A DNA stretch of 64,000 nt from Qipengyuania algicida (GCF_009828025.1 NZ_WTYA01000002.1:310001-374000), one strand, 5' to 3'; numbered from the stretch's first letter, positions 43,316 to 52,816 are shown. Notes: generated by a model from the letters alone, not told the origin. Program-made: numbers and translations.

Positions 43316-43347
43316 GCCCCTCGGCTCCGCAAGAGTCGAGGGGTTTT
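43316..43347 (+). terminator. Terminator-like hairpin whose 3' arm holds the next Shine-Dalgarno
   Basis: CCCCTCG (43317-43323) pairs with CGAGGGG (43337-43343) followed by TTTT. It fits a terminator for the DUF2807 gene, but GAGGGG (43338-43343) also sits 7 nt before ATG 43351 of the next gene and is its only ribosome site. It may therefore act as an attenuator or SD-sequestering switch. Confidence 0.7.
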
Positions 43348-43350
43348 GTC

Positions 43351-43680
43351 ATGCGCGGTGTGTCTCTGACCATAGTTGCCGGTTGCAGCCTGCTGGTGAG
43401 CGGTTGCATCGCCAAGACCGCGGTCGATGTCGTCACCTTGCCAGTCAAGGCCGCAAGCAAGGGCGTGGACATGATGACGACCAGCCAGTCCGAAGCCGAC
43501 GAGAAGCGCGGTCGGGCGCTGCGCAAGCGCGAGGCGAAGCTTGGCAAGCTCGAGCGTCAGTATCGCAAGCAAAGCGCCAAATGCGATGCGGGCGATCGCA
43601 GCGCCTGCGCCGAGGCGCGCAACTCCTATGACGAAATCCAGGCGATCCTGCCGACCATTCCTCAGGAACCAGAGCGTTAG
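43351..43680 (+). CDS. Small hypothetical lipoprotein
   Basis: A 109-aa protein with a signal sequence ending in LVSGCIAK (lipobox VSGC, Cys at residue 19). The mature part has a short hydrophobic stretch and then a Lys/Arg/Glu-rich coiled-coil-like helix (about 45-80), and two Cys (CDAG, CAEA) that might form a disulfide. No family recognised. Its ribosome site lies in the hairpin at 43316-43347. It overlaps tsaC by 4 nt, convergently. Confidence 0.75.
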   Translation: MRGVSLTIVAGCSLLVSGCIAKTAVDVVTLPVKAASKGVDMMTTSQSEADEKRGRALRKREAKLGKLERQYRKQSAKCDAGDRSACAEARNSYDEIQAILPTIPQEPER

Positions 43681-44609
43681 TCGCGCGGTGCCGCAGCGCG
43701 GCGCAAGCGATCGTTGATCGCGCGACCGATCCCATTTTCCGGAACGGGCGCAACCGCAACAGCAGACCGGTCAGCTATCGAAGCGCGATGCAGGCAATCG
43801 TATAAACTCGCCGCGGCCTCGGTAAGATCGCCGGACGGGGACAAGCTCACATCCCCTTGCCATTCACCGAAGCCGATCCAGAATTCATCGTCATGTGGCT
43901 GCGTGACGTCCAGCCGGACGGGCTTGCCCGGCGAGTAGTGGCTCAGCATCTGCCCCGGTGCCTCGATCCTGCCCTGTGCCGCCTGCCGAACCCCTTCGAT
44001 GGAGACCGGCCCCTCTCGCAACAACGCCAGCGATCCGTCGTCCCTCACGGCAACGATCGTCGATTCCAGCCCCGCCCGGCAGGGTCCGGCATCGAGCACG
44101 GCATCGATCCGTCCATCGAGCGAGGCCAAGACATGCGCAGCAGCAGTGGGGCTGACAAAGCCGCTGCGGTTCGCCGATGGCGCGGCAAGCGGAGCGCCCA
44201 CCGCTTCGATTACCGCGCGCATCACGGGATGATCGGGCATTCTCAGCGCGATCGTGTCCAATCCGGCTGTAACATCGGCGGCCAGATCAGCGTCTGCGCG
44301 CCTGGGCAGGACCAGCGTCAACGGCCCAGGCCAATAGATATCCGTTAACGCTGTCGCTTGGTCGGAGAACTGCGCAAGTGCCTGGGCCTGTTCGACGCTC
44401 GCCACATGGACGATCAAGGGATTGAAGCTCGGACGGCCCTTCGCCCGATAAATGCGCGCTACCGCTACATCGCTGTCGGCACGCGCCGCGAGTCCGTAAA
44501 CCGTCTCGGTCGGAACAGCCACCAGACCATCATCGCGCAGGATTTGCGCGGCACTGGCGATTCCTCCCGCATCGGCGGGCAGCGTTTCCGTAGCGTTCTT
44601 GCCGCTCAT
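43677..44609 (-). CDS. L-threonylcarbamoyladenylate synthase (Sua5/TsaC)
   Basis: Makes TC-AMP for the tRNA t6A modification. 310 aa, the long Sua5 form: YrdC domain (VPTETVYGLAARA, KGRPSFNPLIVHV, PGPLTLVL, GAPLAAPSANRSG) and a linker with PGQMLSHYSPGKPV before a C-terminal Sua5 domain. Divergent from the acyl-CoA dehydrogenase. Confidence 0.92.
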   Translation of the reverse strand: MSGKNATETLPADAGGIASAAQILRDDGLVAVPTETVYGLAARADSDVAVARIYRAKGRPSFNPLIVHVASVEQAQALAQFSDQATALTDIYWPGPLTLVLPRRADADLAADVTAGLDTIALRMPDHPVMRAVIEAVGAPLAAPSANRSGFVSPTAAAHVLASLDGRIDAVLDAGPCRAGLESTIVAVRDDGSLALLREGPVSIEGVRQAAQGRIEAPGQMLSHYSPGKPVRLDVTQPHDDEFWIGFGEWQGDVSLSPSGDLTEAAASLYDCLHRASIADRSAVAVAPVPENGIGRAINDRLRRAAAPRD

Positions 44610-44660
44610 CCCGTCGCGCTATATTCGGTATCGGCACAAAGCCAAGAGGACTTGCGAACC

Positions 44661-46403
44661 GTGTCTGATTTTACGCCCCCCACCAAGGACCAGTTGCTGG
44701 CGATCCGCGTTAATGCGGGTATCGAAGAACTGGCAGCAGCCGAGCGCTTTGCCGCCGCAGAGCCTGAACTGGTCGAAGCCATCGCAGAGGGCATAGGCCA
44801 GTTTGCCGCGGGCGAATGGGCGCCGCTCAACCGGGTGGGCGACCTTCAGGGAGCGAAACTGGAAAACGGCGTAGTTCGCCTGCCTGACGGATTTGCCGAA
44901 GCCTACAAGGACTATGTCGAACAAGGCTGGAACGCCATCGCCGGACCGGTCGAATTCGGCGGGCAGGGCCTGCCTTTCACGCTGGCCTGCACGGTGCTGG
45001 AAAACCTCGGCAGCGCGAACATGGCCTTCACCCTCCTGCCGATCCTGTCGGTAGGCGCCATCGAGGCACTGGCGCACCATGGCAGCGATGCGCAAAAGGC
45101 GACGTATCTTCCCAAGCTGGTTGATGGCGCATGGTCGGGGACGATGAACCTGACCGAACCACAGGCCGGTTCCGATGTCGGTGCGCTGCGCAGCTCCGCG
45201 GAGCCGATCACCGAGGGCGAACACGCGGGCAAATATCGGATCGCAGGACAGAAGATCTATATCACCTGGGGCGATCACGAACTGGCCGAGAACATCATCC
45301 ATCTGGTCCTCGCGCGCCTGCCCGGCGCGCCTGAGGGAAGCCGCGGTATCTCGCTGTTCGTCGTCCCGAAATATCATGTGAACGCCGATGGTAGCCTCGG
45401 CGAGCGCAACGATTTGCGCGCGGTCAGCCTTGAGCACAAGCTCGGCATCAATGCCTCGCCCACGTGCGTCATGTCGTTCGGAGACAATGGCGAGTGCATC
45501 GGCGAACTGGTTGGCGCGGAGAATCGCGGCCTCGCAGCGATGTTCACGATGATGAACAATGCGCGGATCAATGTGGGCAACCAGGGCGTTCAGATCGGCG
45601 AGCGCGCGACACAGCAGGCGCTGGCCTATGCCCGCGACCGGGTGCAGTCCGCCCGTGCAGGAGCCGCAGATCGCAGCCCGGTGGCGATTATCGAACATCC
45701 CGATGTGCGGCGGATGTTGCTCAGGATGATGACGCTGACGCAAGGTGCGCGGGCGTTGCTCTATTATACCGCCGGGCAGGTTGACCGCGGCACGCTGGGC
45801 AGTGCGAATTCCGCCGCGCGCGCCGAAGTGCTGGTGCCTTTGCTCAAGGCGTGGGGCACCGATGTGGGCGTCGAGATCGCCAGTATCGGGGTGCAGGTCC
45901 ACGGCGGCATGGGTTTCATCGAGGAAACCGGCGCGGCGCAGCATTATCGCGATGCGCGTATCGCCCCAATCTACGAAGGCACCAACGGCATTCAGTCCGC
46001 CGATCTGGTGACGCGCAAGCTCGCGCTCGAAGGCGGTGCGGCGCTCGACGGGCTGATCGAAGACATCATTGCAGGCAGCGCCGCAGACCCGACGCTTGCC
46101 GCGCTGGCGCAGGATTGTGCGGATATCGTGGCATGGATGCGCGATACGGCCAGCCTCGACGATCGCCTGGCCGCAAGCGTGCCCTTCTGCACCATGCTGG
46201 CGGTAGCAACCGCTGGATGGCAGCTGGCGCGACAGAGAGACGCCATTGCGGCGGGTGGGAACGACGGTGCCATGCCCACCAAACCCGCGGTGGTGGAATT
46301 CTTCCTGGACCGGATTGTGCCCGAGGCGCGTGGCCTAAAGGCCAGCGCCGTGGCGGGCGCCGCATCGCTTTACGAAGTCAGCACCGCCGCGCTAGTCGGA
46401 TAG
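44661..46403 (+). CDS. Acyl-CoA dehydrogenase (DmdC-like long form)
   Basis: FAD enzyme that oxidises an acyl-CoA, 580 aa from GTG 44661 with AGAGGA upstream. Marks: NLTEPQAGSDVGALR, KIYITWGDHEL, NINVGNQGVQIGERA-like helix region and YEGTNGIQSADLVTRKL. The extra C-terminal domain (about 470-580) fits the DmdC/AcdA group (acetyl-CoA dehydrogenase-like C-terminal). Substrate unknown. Confidence 0.88.
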   Translation: MSDFTPPTKDQLLAIRVNAGIEELAAAERFAAAEPELVEAIAEGIGQFAAGEWAPLNRVGDLQGAKLENGVVRLPDGFAEAYKDYVEQGWNAIAGPVEFGGQGLPFTLACTVLENLGSANMAFTLLPILSVGAIEALAHHGSDAQKATYLPKLVDGAWSGTMNLTEPQAGSDVGALRSSAEPITEGEHAGKYRIAGQKIYITWGDHELAENIIHLVLARLPGAPEGSRGISLFVVPKYHVNADGSLGERNDLRAVSLEHKLGINASPTCVMSFGDNGECIGELVGAENRGLAAMFTMMNNARINVGNQGVQIGERATQQALAYARDRVQSARAGAADRSPVAIIEHPDVRRMLLRMMTLTQGARALLYYTAGQVDRGTLGSANSAARAEVLVPLLKAWGTDVGVEIASIGVQVHGGMGFIEETGAAQHYRDARIAPIYEGTNGIQSADLVTRKLALEGGAALDGLIEDIIAGSAADPTLAALAQDCADIVAWMRDTASLDDRLAASVPFCTMLAVATAGWQLARQRDAIAAGGNDGAMPTKPAVVEFFLDRIVPEARGLKASAVAGAASLYEVSTAALVG

Positions 46404-46415
46404 TCTGGTGCGCGC

Positions 46416-47864
46416 TTATTGCGGCTGATCGGCCGGGATGGTCGCCTGCATGTCGCCCCGAAGTTCCTTCTGCGGTGGCAGGGGTGGACCTTTGAGTTGC
46501 TTGATTCCCGGCGCCGCGGCAGCTCCGGGCTTGATAGCACGCCAGATAATTCCGGCGGTATCGTCGCTCACCAGAAGGGCGCCATCTTTCGACCAAGTCA
46601 ACCAGGTCGGGCGACCATGCGTCTGGCCCTTGCCGGTGAGGAAGCCCGTCAGCACCGGAACCGGCTTACCCTTCGGATTGCCGCGCGCATCGAAGGGGAT
46701 GTACACGACATCGTAACCGGAAGGCGGTTTGCGGTTCCACGAGCCATGTTCGGCAACGAAGGCTCCGGAGTCGAACTCTTTGCCGAGCCGCGCCCCGCCC
46801 TCGGTAAACACGAGGCCCAGCGCAGCGACATGGGGGCCGAGCGCATACTCGGGTCTGCGCGTATAGCTCGTCAGGAACTGCGGCATCGGCGCGGTGACCC
46901 GGTCGTCGATGATATTTTTCCAGTAAACCCACGGCCAGCCATAATGCACGCCGACAGGCACGTTGGTGAGATAGTCGGGCACGAGATCCGGCCCGGTCAT
47001 GTCGCGCTCGTTGACGGTGGTCCACAGCTCGTCGGTCCATGGGCTAAAGGCGAGGCCATTGGGATTGCGCATTCCGGCGCCGAAAATGCGCTGCTGGTGA
47101 TCTTTCAGATTGTACTCCCAGATCAGCGCGCGGCCTTCCTCAGCCTTGAGTCCATGATCGGCGATGTTCGTTGCAGAACCGACAGCGACATAGATCTTGG
47201 TGCCATCGGGGCTGAGCACGATATTGCGCATCCAGTGCTGGCCGCCCGGGGCGAGATCCATCAGCTTGGTCGGATTCCATGCCAGCGTGGTATCGCCCAG
47301 CTTGTAGGGAAAGGAGAGCAAGGCATTGTGGTCGGCGACGTAAAGCGTCCCGTCGCGCCAGGCCATGCCCGAAGGCGAATCGAACTTGTTCGACAACACG
47401 AAGCGCTGATCCGCCTTGCCGTCACCGGTGGTGTCGCGCAGAAGCACGATCTCGTTGGGCGATTTGCCCGCCGCCCCGGCCTTGCGCATCATATGTTCGG
47501 TGATCCAACGAACGATGAAGTTGTCCTTGCTGTCTGTCCCCGCAGGCGCGCGGGACAGTGCCACCAGCACATCGCCGTTGGGCAGCGTGATCATTGTGCG
47601 CGGATGGTCGAGTCCTTGGGCAAAGCGCGTCACGACCAGCCCCGCCGCCGGTGTCGGAGCCTGATTGGCCTCCCAGCCGATTGGCTTGGCAATATCGATC
47701 GTTGGGAAAGTCTCGTCCTTCGGCTTGGTCAGTTCGGGATCGATCCCGGTGACTTTGGCGAAGGCGACCTCGGCCGTGTTGCCTCTGGTCAACCAGAAAC
47801 TCAGGCCTGCAAGGATCAGGACGATGACGAGAAGGGCGATGAGAATTTTTTTGCCGGTGCTCAT
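46416..47864 (-). CDS. Sorbosone dehydrogenase-family (PQQ-dependent sugar dehydrogenase-like) protein
   Basis: A 482-aa beta-propeller protein anchored by an N-terminal helix (KKILIALLVIVLILAGLSFW) from ATG 47864; the frame is open to 47927. Blades: LPNGDVLVALSRAPAG, FVLSNKFDSPSGMAWRDGTLYVADHNALL, SPDGTKIYVAVGSATN, GMRNPNGLAFSPWTDELWTTVNERD and FVAEHGSWNRKPPSGYDV, which are typical of this family. Periplasmic. The substrate and use of PQQ are not certain. Confidence 0.88.
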   Translation of the reverse strand: MSTGKKILIALLVIVLILAGLSFWLTRGNTAEVAFAKVTGIDPELTKPKDETFPTIDIAKPIGWEANQAPTPAAGLVVTRFAQGLDHPRTMITLPNGDVLVALSRAPAGTDSKDNFIVRWITEHMMRKAGAAGKSPNEIVLLRDTTGDGKADQRFVLSNKFDSPSGMAWRDGTLYVADHNALLSFPYKLGDTTLAWNPTKLMDLAPGGQHWMRNIVLSPDGTKIYVAVGSATNIADHGLKAEEGRALIWEYNLKDHQQRIFGAGMRNPNGLAFSPWTDELWTTVNERDMTGPDLVPDYLTNVPVGVHYGWPWVYWKNIIDDRVTAPMPQFLTSYTRRPEYALGPHVAALGLVFTEGGARLGKEFDSGAFVAEHGSWNRKPPSGYDVVYIPFDARGNPKGKPVPVLTGFLTGKGQTHGRPTWLTWSKDGALLVSDDTAGIIWRAIKPGAAAAPGIKQLKGPPLPPQKELRGDMQATIPADQPQ

Positions 47865-47929
47865 ACGCCCTGCATCTACGCCGCTCGCGCCCTTGCGGCA
47901 ATGGCGCACGTCACTAGATAGCGGCAATT

Positions 47930-48412
47930 ATGTATGATTTCAGACCCGCATCCGGCCTCCCCAAGCCCGAGCTATACGAAGATCTGCTCGCCGCTGCCAC
48001 GGGCTTGACCGAGGGCGAAAGCGACGCGGTAGCCAATATGGCCAATGTCGCTGCGCTGCTGTTCGAGTTCCTGCCACAGGTCAACTGGGCGGGTTTCTAT
48101 CGCGTGGTCGAGAACGAACTGGTGCTCGGCCCCTTCGCCGGACGTCCGGCATGTATCCGGATTCCCATGGGCCAGGGCGTATGCGGGACCGCCGCGGCAA
48201 GTGGTGAAACGCAGCTGGTCGAGGACGTCCACGCCTTTCCGGGCCATATTGCCTGCGACGGGGCAACCGCTTCGGAACTCGTCGTCCCGGTAGTGCGCGA
48301 TGGTCAGGTCACCGCAGTCATCGATCTCGACAGCCCCGAGGCGACACGATTCGATGCAGACGATGCACGCGGGATCGAGGCGTTGGCGCGGCTTCTGTCG
48401 GACCGTATCTGA
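47930..48412 (+). CDS. Free methionine-(R)-sulfoxide reductase (GAF domain)
   Basis: Repairs oxidised free methionine. 160 aa: LVLGPFAGRPACIRIPMGQGVCGTAA contains two of the catalytic Cys (C75, C85) and the third is C109 in HIACDGATASELVVP. The spacing (10 and 24) equals that of Escherichia coli fRMsr. Divergent from the sugar dehydrogenase with 65 nt between starts. Confidence 0.92.
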   Translation: MYDFRPASGLPKPELYEDLLAAATGLTEGESDAVANMANVAALLFEFLPQVNWAGFYRVVENELVLGPFAGRPACIRIPMGQGVCGTAAASGETQLVEDVHAFPGHIACDGATASELVVPVVRDGQVTAVIDLDSPEATRFDADDARGIEALARLLSDRI

Positions 48413-48422
48413 GAGCGGAGCG

Positions 48423-51122
48423 TCAGGGGTTGGCCGCAATGAGTTGCGGTGCCGCGCGCAAGCGAATCTTGCCAAGCCGACCGACATCGGCGCCGCTTTT
48501 GATCACCACCGCCTCGTCAAGGTCTGCGCGCACCTGCAGCGCCTTCGCGGTACTGGCCGCGACGCGTACGCGATACTGGCCATATGGCACCTTGTCGAAC
48601 AGGAAGAAGCCGTCGAACTCGCTCAGCGTTGTGGCCACCACGCTGCCATGCGCATCGACCAGTTCCAACGTGATTCCCGCTTGAACGATGCCTGCCGGTG
48701 ACAACACGGTTCCCTCGATCTCGCCCGAGGCGGTGACCGCCAGCATGACCTCGCTCGGGACACCGGGACGCGGCACGATCACCACGCCTTTTTCCGAAGG
48801 TGCGAGGAACGGATCTTCGAGCGTCGAAGTGTCGACCCCGATCAGGATCGGGCGATAGGGCGTGAGATTGTCGACCAGCGCCTCTCCTTCGCCATTGGTC
48901 TTCGCATCGGTCCCGCGCAAACCGGCGGTAATGGTAACGCCGTTGAGCAGCTTCTCGCCCGGCTCCCAGTGCCCGTCGCCATTCTCGTCGCGGAATACCG
49001 TGACCTTGGCCTGGCCCTGCCGCGCCAGCCGCTGTTCGGACACGCGCACCCCGCCATAGACCGGATCGGGTCCGATGCTGAAATTGAGCGACAGGCCCAG
49101 ATGCCAGATGCCGGAACTGCCCGCGCCCACTTCACCACGCAGGCCGAAGCTCTTGAATTGCCGGGCATAGGACAAGGTCGCGTCGGTTTGGCCGGTTTGC
49201 ACGCTGTAGCGCAGATCCGCCGAACCGATCCCCTCTCCCAACATTCTTTCGGCAGCGAATTGCACTGTCTGGACACCGCGCTGCGATCCGGAGAGCGCTG
49301 CGTCGATCCCACCTCGCAGTCGAAACCCCGCCTGCCGCGTGCTGAGCAGCAGTCGCGCCTGCGTCTGGCTTTCGTCCTCGGGTGTGGTGGGATCATCGAC
49401 CAGTCCGTGATCAAGCGATGCGGTGATTGCCAGTCCCCTGACGCTGAGCGAAGCATTGGCGGCCAGTTGCGTGACCATGGTGCCGTTGACCAGCCTTGCT
49501 CGCCCGATGGCAAGTTGCACCGGCAGGGCGACCGATCCCAGCTTGAGTGAGGTGGATGCGTTGAAGCTTGCACGGTAGTCGAACTGACTGGTGATCGCCT
49601 CGCTCACGTAAGTTCCTATAACTTTTGTGAAATCCGCGCCGAGACTGAAATTTGCGACACGTCCTATGGCAGCCAGCCTTACCGCCCCGCCCGCGCGGAG
49701 CTCGTGCGCGCCACCCAGCTCGACCTGCATCCTTCCGAACGTCCGGGTCAGCGACCCTTCGAGAAAATCTCGCCGCTTTCCAGCAAGATAATCGCCGCTC
49801 GCCGCCAGCATCATGCTTGTCCGGCGGTCGAACCCATGTTCGAAACCCATGCCATAGCGCCAGTGACTCTCGGCCGGCGTATCCAGACTGCGCAGGGTGA
49901 TGAGATCGGTATTGGGCTGGACGATGTTCGCCCAATAATAGGTCTTGCCGGGTTCCACATTCGCCTGGCCGATGGGATAGGAAAACCTTTCGCGCCGAAC
50001 CTGCCCCTGCGGGCCGTAGAGTACGACTTCGAGATCGTTGTTCCCGTAATAGAGTTCGATGTCAGTGAACGCATACCGACCGTTCGTACTCGCCGACTGA
50101 TAGCCGATGAGCTGGCCGTTGCGATACAGTTCCGCATCCCAGCCGCTGGGCAGAACGCCGTAGAGATCGGTGGTCGAAAAGCGCGAATCCTGACCCAGAG
50201 GCCGGTTGCCAACATAAAGTCCGCGGCCGATCGCGCTGGCCAGAGTCAGGCGCCCCGGATCGGTCTGGATATCGCCCGCCGCGACGCGCGTCGCGTGCAA
50301 GGGACCGAGCAGGCCACCATCGGGGTCCTGACGAAACGCGGTGACTCTGAGCGCCGCGGGGACCAGTTGCTGGTCGGTGCTGACCCGCGCCGAATAGCTC
50401 GCACCCAGCGCCTCCCCTGCCGCATAGAGTTCTGCCGTAGCGCTGGTGCCCGTATTGCCGCCACCCGCCGTAGCGGTCGCATTGATCGTCACGTCGACCG
50501 AGGGCGTGCGCCACACGCGATAGGCGGTATCGGCGCGGCGATAATCGGAGAGATCGAAATCGGGCTTCTGCTGAGAAAGTTGCGCCGCGCGACTGCGTCG
50601 CTCGAGCGCCTTGAGGAATGGCAGATCGTCGGCCCCTTGCAGGACGATGCGCGCGTTGAACAGATCGGGCTTGAAGGTGATGCCGAACCAGCGCGACAAA
50701 GCCTTGGTGTCGACGCACCACCCCTCGGGCGTATCGGTAATCTCACCGGCCAGTGGTGCGGATCCCATGTTCATGGTTTGTACTGTTTTGGAGTCGCGAT
50801 CCAGCGTGAATTTCTGATCTTCCGAAAAAAGCCAGCCAGTTGCGCGGCGCGACTTTTTGTCCAGACGGATCGGCAGATCCAGAGCCTGAATGGTATCGCC
50901 GAGATCGAGGCACACGCCGTTGCCGATGCGATAGCCGCGCACGTCGGTTTCGAGCCGGAAATTGCGCACGGTCAATTGCAGCAGCAGGAAATCATCCTGG
51001 CTTAGTGCTTCCCCAGGGGTGACGGCTACCGGGCTTGGTTGGGCAAATGCAGGCTGCGCGGCAGCAAGCGTCGCCGCGCCCAGCGCAGCAACGCCTGCCA
51101 ACCGAAGAAATTGCCGCAGCAT
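48423..51122 (-). CDS. Fimbrial outer-membrane usher
   Basis: Outer-membrane assembly pore for a chaperone-usher pilus. 899 aa: signal peptide (AQPAFAQ), a periplasmic N-domain with a Cys pair (GNGVCLDLG, EGWCVDTK), a large beta-barrel (about 200-700) with YPIGQANVEPGKTYYW, and two C-terminal Ig/carboxypeptidase-regulatory-like domains; one has the calcium-type loop DENGDGHWEPGE, and the other YGQYRVRVAAS. 24 nt after the chaperone gene on the same strand. Confidence 0.85.
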   Translation of the reverse strand: MLRQFLRLAGVAALGAATLAAAQPAFAQPSPVAVTPGEALSQDDFLLLQLTVRNFRLETDVRGYRIGNGVCLDLGDTIQALDLPIRLDKKSRRATGWLFSEDQKFTLDRDSKTVQTMNMGSAPLAGEITDTPEGWCVDTKALSRWFGITFKPDLFNARIVLQGADDLPFLKALERRSRAAQLSQQKPDFDLSDYRRADTAYRVWRTPSVDVTINATATAGGGNTGTSATAELYAAGEALGASYSARVSTDQQLVPAALRVTAFRQDPDGGLLGPLHATRVAAGDIQTDPGRLTLASAIGRGLYVGNRPLGQDSRFSTTDLYGVLPSGWDAELYRNGQLIGYQSASTNGRYAFTDIELYYGNNDLEVVLYGPQGQVRRERFSYPIGQANVEPGKTYYWANIVQPNTDLITLRSLDTPAESHWRYGMGFEHGFDRRTSMMLAASGDYLAGKRRDFLEGSLTRTFGRMQVELGGAHELRAGGAVRLAAIGRVANFSLGADFTKVIGTYVSEAITSQFDYRASFNASTSLKLGSVALPVQLAIGRARLVNGTMVTQLAANASLSVRGLAITASLDHGLVDDPTTPEDESQTQARLLLSTRQAGFRLRGGIDAALSGSQRGVQTVQFAAERMLGEGIGSADLRYSVQTGQTDATLSYARQFKSFGLRGEVGAGSSGIWHLGLSLNFSIGPDPVYGGVRVSEQRLARQGQAKVTVFRDENGDGHWEPGEKLLNGVTITAGLRGTDAKTNGEGEALVDNLTPYRPILIGVDTSTLEDPFLAPSEKGVVIVPRPGVPSEVMLAVTASGEIEGTVLSPAGIVQAGITLELVDAHGSVVATTLSEFDGFFLFDKVPYGQYRVRVAASTAKALQVRADLDEAVVIKSGADVGRLGKIRLRAAPQLIAANP

Positions 51123-51146
51123 CGCCCCTTAGCCCGAATGCATCGC

Positions 51147-51986
51147 TCAATCGAGCGTCGTGTCGAGCTCGGCGATCAGTTTGCCGCCATCTTCCGGCAT
51201 TTCGGAGTATTCGATATGGACCGGGCCACGCAGTGCAGCCGCCTGCTCATCGCTGAGCCGCAGGCTGAACAGGCGCTTGGTGAGTTCGGGATAGACGGCC
51301 ACGCCCGCGACTTGCAGGACCGGCTTGTCAGAGCCCTTTGCGAACACGCGCAACTGCCCGAAGGTTGACGCCTTGCCGCTGCGGTTCAGCACCAGCTCGA
51401 AATATTTTCCTTCAGGCCGATTGGCGATACCGGCATGGTCGAGCACGATCTGCGCGCTGATATTGCCCAGCCGGACGATGATCGGAATGGAGATCGCATA
51501 GACCGGGACGAGCGCGATCGTGACTCCCTGCGCGTCGCTTGCCGTTTCCGCAGGTTGCGGCTTGGGAATGGCGCGAAAGGCCATATGCGCGCGATATTCA
51601 CCGTCGGGGAGCCCGGCCGGAGCCCGCGCGGCGATGCGAATCGCCTGCGGTTGCCCCGGTGGCAAGACCACCCGGCGCGGCGCGAAACGGATCATGTCGA
51701 GCGCGGCCTGTTCGGTCGGATCGGCCTGGGCGACATCGACATCGCTCAATTGCCCATCCGAACTCATCCGCCGCAGCTCGAGGTCGACCCGATAGGTCGC
51801 TTCTTCTGAGCCAATGTTGCTGAGGATAACCTCGGTTCCGCGGCGTCCATCGAGGATAACGCGCGTCGGCGCGATCAGCAGATCGCCCTGCGCATTCGCC
51901 TGCTGAAACGGCAAGGCTGCGCCCACCATCGCAAGGGCGGTCGCCCCCGCCAATATGGCGCGGCGCGGAAAAGATAAACTGGCCAT
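51147..51986 (-). CDS. Pilus periplasmic chaperone (Pap-like)
   Basis: A 279-aa Ig-fold chaperone from ATG 51986 (frame open to 52133). Signal peptide with QQANAQ; LLIAPTRVILDGRRGTEVILSNIG is the first strand region with an Arg that anchors subunits; RFAPRRVVLPPGQPQAIRIAAR matches the conserved chaperone pattern. Located between subunit and usher genes, the usual order. Confidence 0.87.
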   Translation of the reverse strand: MASLSFPRRAILAGATALAMVGAALPFQQANAQGDLLIAPTRVILDGRRGTEVILSNIGSEEATYRVDLELRRMSSDGQLSDVDVAQADPTEQAALDMIRFAPRRVVLPPGQPQAIRIAARAPAGLPDGEYRAHMAFRAIPKPQPAETASDAQGVTIALVPVYAISIPIIVRLGNISAQIVLDHAGIANRPEGKYFELVLNRSGKASTFGQLRVFAKGSDKPVLQVAGVAVYPELTKRLFSLRLSDEQAAALRGPVHIEYSEMPEDGGKLIAELDTTLD

Positions 51987-52102
51987 GCAATGCTCCCTCT
52001 CGCCTTCCCGTGCCACACAGGAAGGTGTCTGATCCGCAGACCGTGGTAGAGGTCTATGGTTAAGAAGCTTTAAACCCGGCGCTTTTCCGCCACCAAAAGC
52101 AA

Positions 52103-52133
52103 ATGGGGGACGCGCTTTTCGCGCATCCCCCAT
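52103..52133 (-). terminator. Strong hairpin between pilin subunit and chaperone genes
   Basis: Arms ATGGGGGA-C-GCGC and GCGC-A-TCCCCCAT pair over 12 of 13 positions around the loop TTTTC. On the minus strand it lies 27 nt after the subunit stop and is followed by an AT-rich, T-containing run (TTTGCTTTTGG). It may partly terminate or protect the 3' end of the abundant subunit mRNA, as in pilus operons generally. Confidence 0.65.
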
Positions 52134-52159
52134 CCTTGTCTCAAGAGGTCCTGGTCGAC

Positions 52160-52816
52160 TTAGTTGTAGTCGACCGAGACGTTGAAAGTGCCCTGATACA
52201 CGCCGACTGCGGCAGTGCCGGGGATGTTCAGATTGGCGCCAACGGTGAAATAGGCATCCTGCGTTGTCGGATCGAGCGTGATCGTCTTCACCGGGATCGG
52301 GTTGCCACTGCCATCGAGCTTGTTCTTCAGCAGCGGGTTGCCCGCGCCGTCATTCTGGATCAGCCCGTTGGCATCGAGTGAAAGTTCCTTCACCGTGGTG
52401 TTGCCGATAGCGTTGCTGGTCGGGCTCGACATGGTGAAGGTGTCGGCGGTCAGCGACCCACCCGAACCGTTGGTAAGCGTCGCTGCGAGCGGCAGGTCGA
52501 CACGGACCTGCTTGCCACCCTGTCCCTCGACATGGAACTGCGCGCCCGACGTCACGCCGGTGCAAACGAGACCCGTCGGGCAAGCCACCTGCATCGTGCT
52601 GGGGTCGAGCGTCAGAGTGTAGTTGCCGGTGTTGTTCGAGATGATGAGATCACCGAAGTCGAGCACGCTGCCGGCGACTTTGGTCAGCTTGAGCGCAGCG
52701 AGAATTTCAGCCCGAGCGTCCGCAGATGCGGTCTGCTGGGCAGCAGCCGGTGCAGCCGTACCGAGCACGGCAGCGAAAGCCAGCGCCGCAGCGCTGAAAC
52801 GAATCGGATTGGTCAT
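52160..52816 (-). CDS. DUF4402 pilin-like major subunit
   Basis: 218 aa from ATG 52816 (frame open to 52885). Signal peptide AAPAAAQQ, then ADARAEILAALKLTKVAGSVLDFGDLI as in DUF4402 proteins, and a Ser/Thr/Gly/Asn-rich beta-sandwich; a Cys pair (VACPTGLVCTG) probably forms a disulfide. The C-terminus ends in a beta strand (YQGTFNVSVDYN), fitting donor-strand exchange. First gene of the pilus operon. Confidence 0.85.
   Translation of the reverse strand: MTNPIRFSAAALAFAAVLGTAAPAAAQQTASADARAEILAALKLTKVAGSVLDFGDLIISNNTGNYTLTLDPSTMQVACPTGLVCTGVTSGAQFHVEGQGGKQVRVDLPLAATLTNGSGGSLTADTFTMSSPTSNAIGNTTVKELSLDANGLIQNDGAGNPLLKNKLDGSGNPIPVKTITLDPTTQDAYFTVGANLNIPGTAAVGVYQGTFNVSVDYN

Noticed and set aside
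44619..45944. 441-aa antisense frame in the acyl-CoA dehydrogenase
   Set aside because: Shadow of a well-conserved gene.
46419..47921. 500-aa frame on the plus strand opposite the sugar dehydrogenase
   Set aside because: Antisense to a clear gene across its full length; GC-rich codon bias in the real gene creates such stop-free shadows. No motif.
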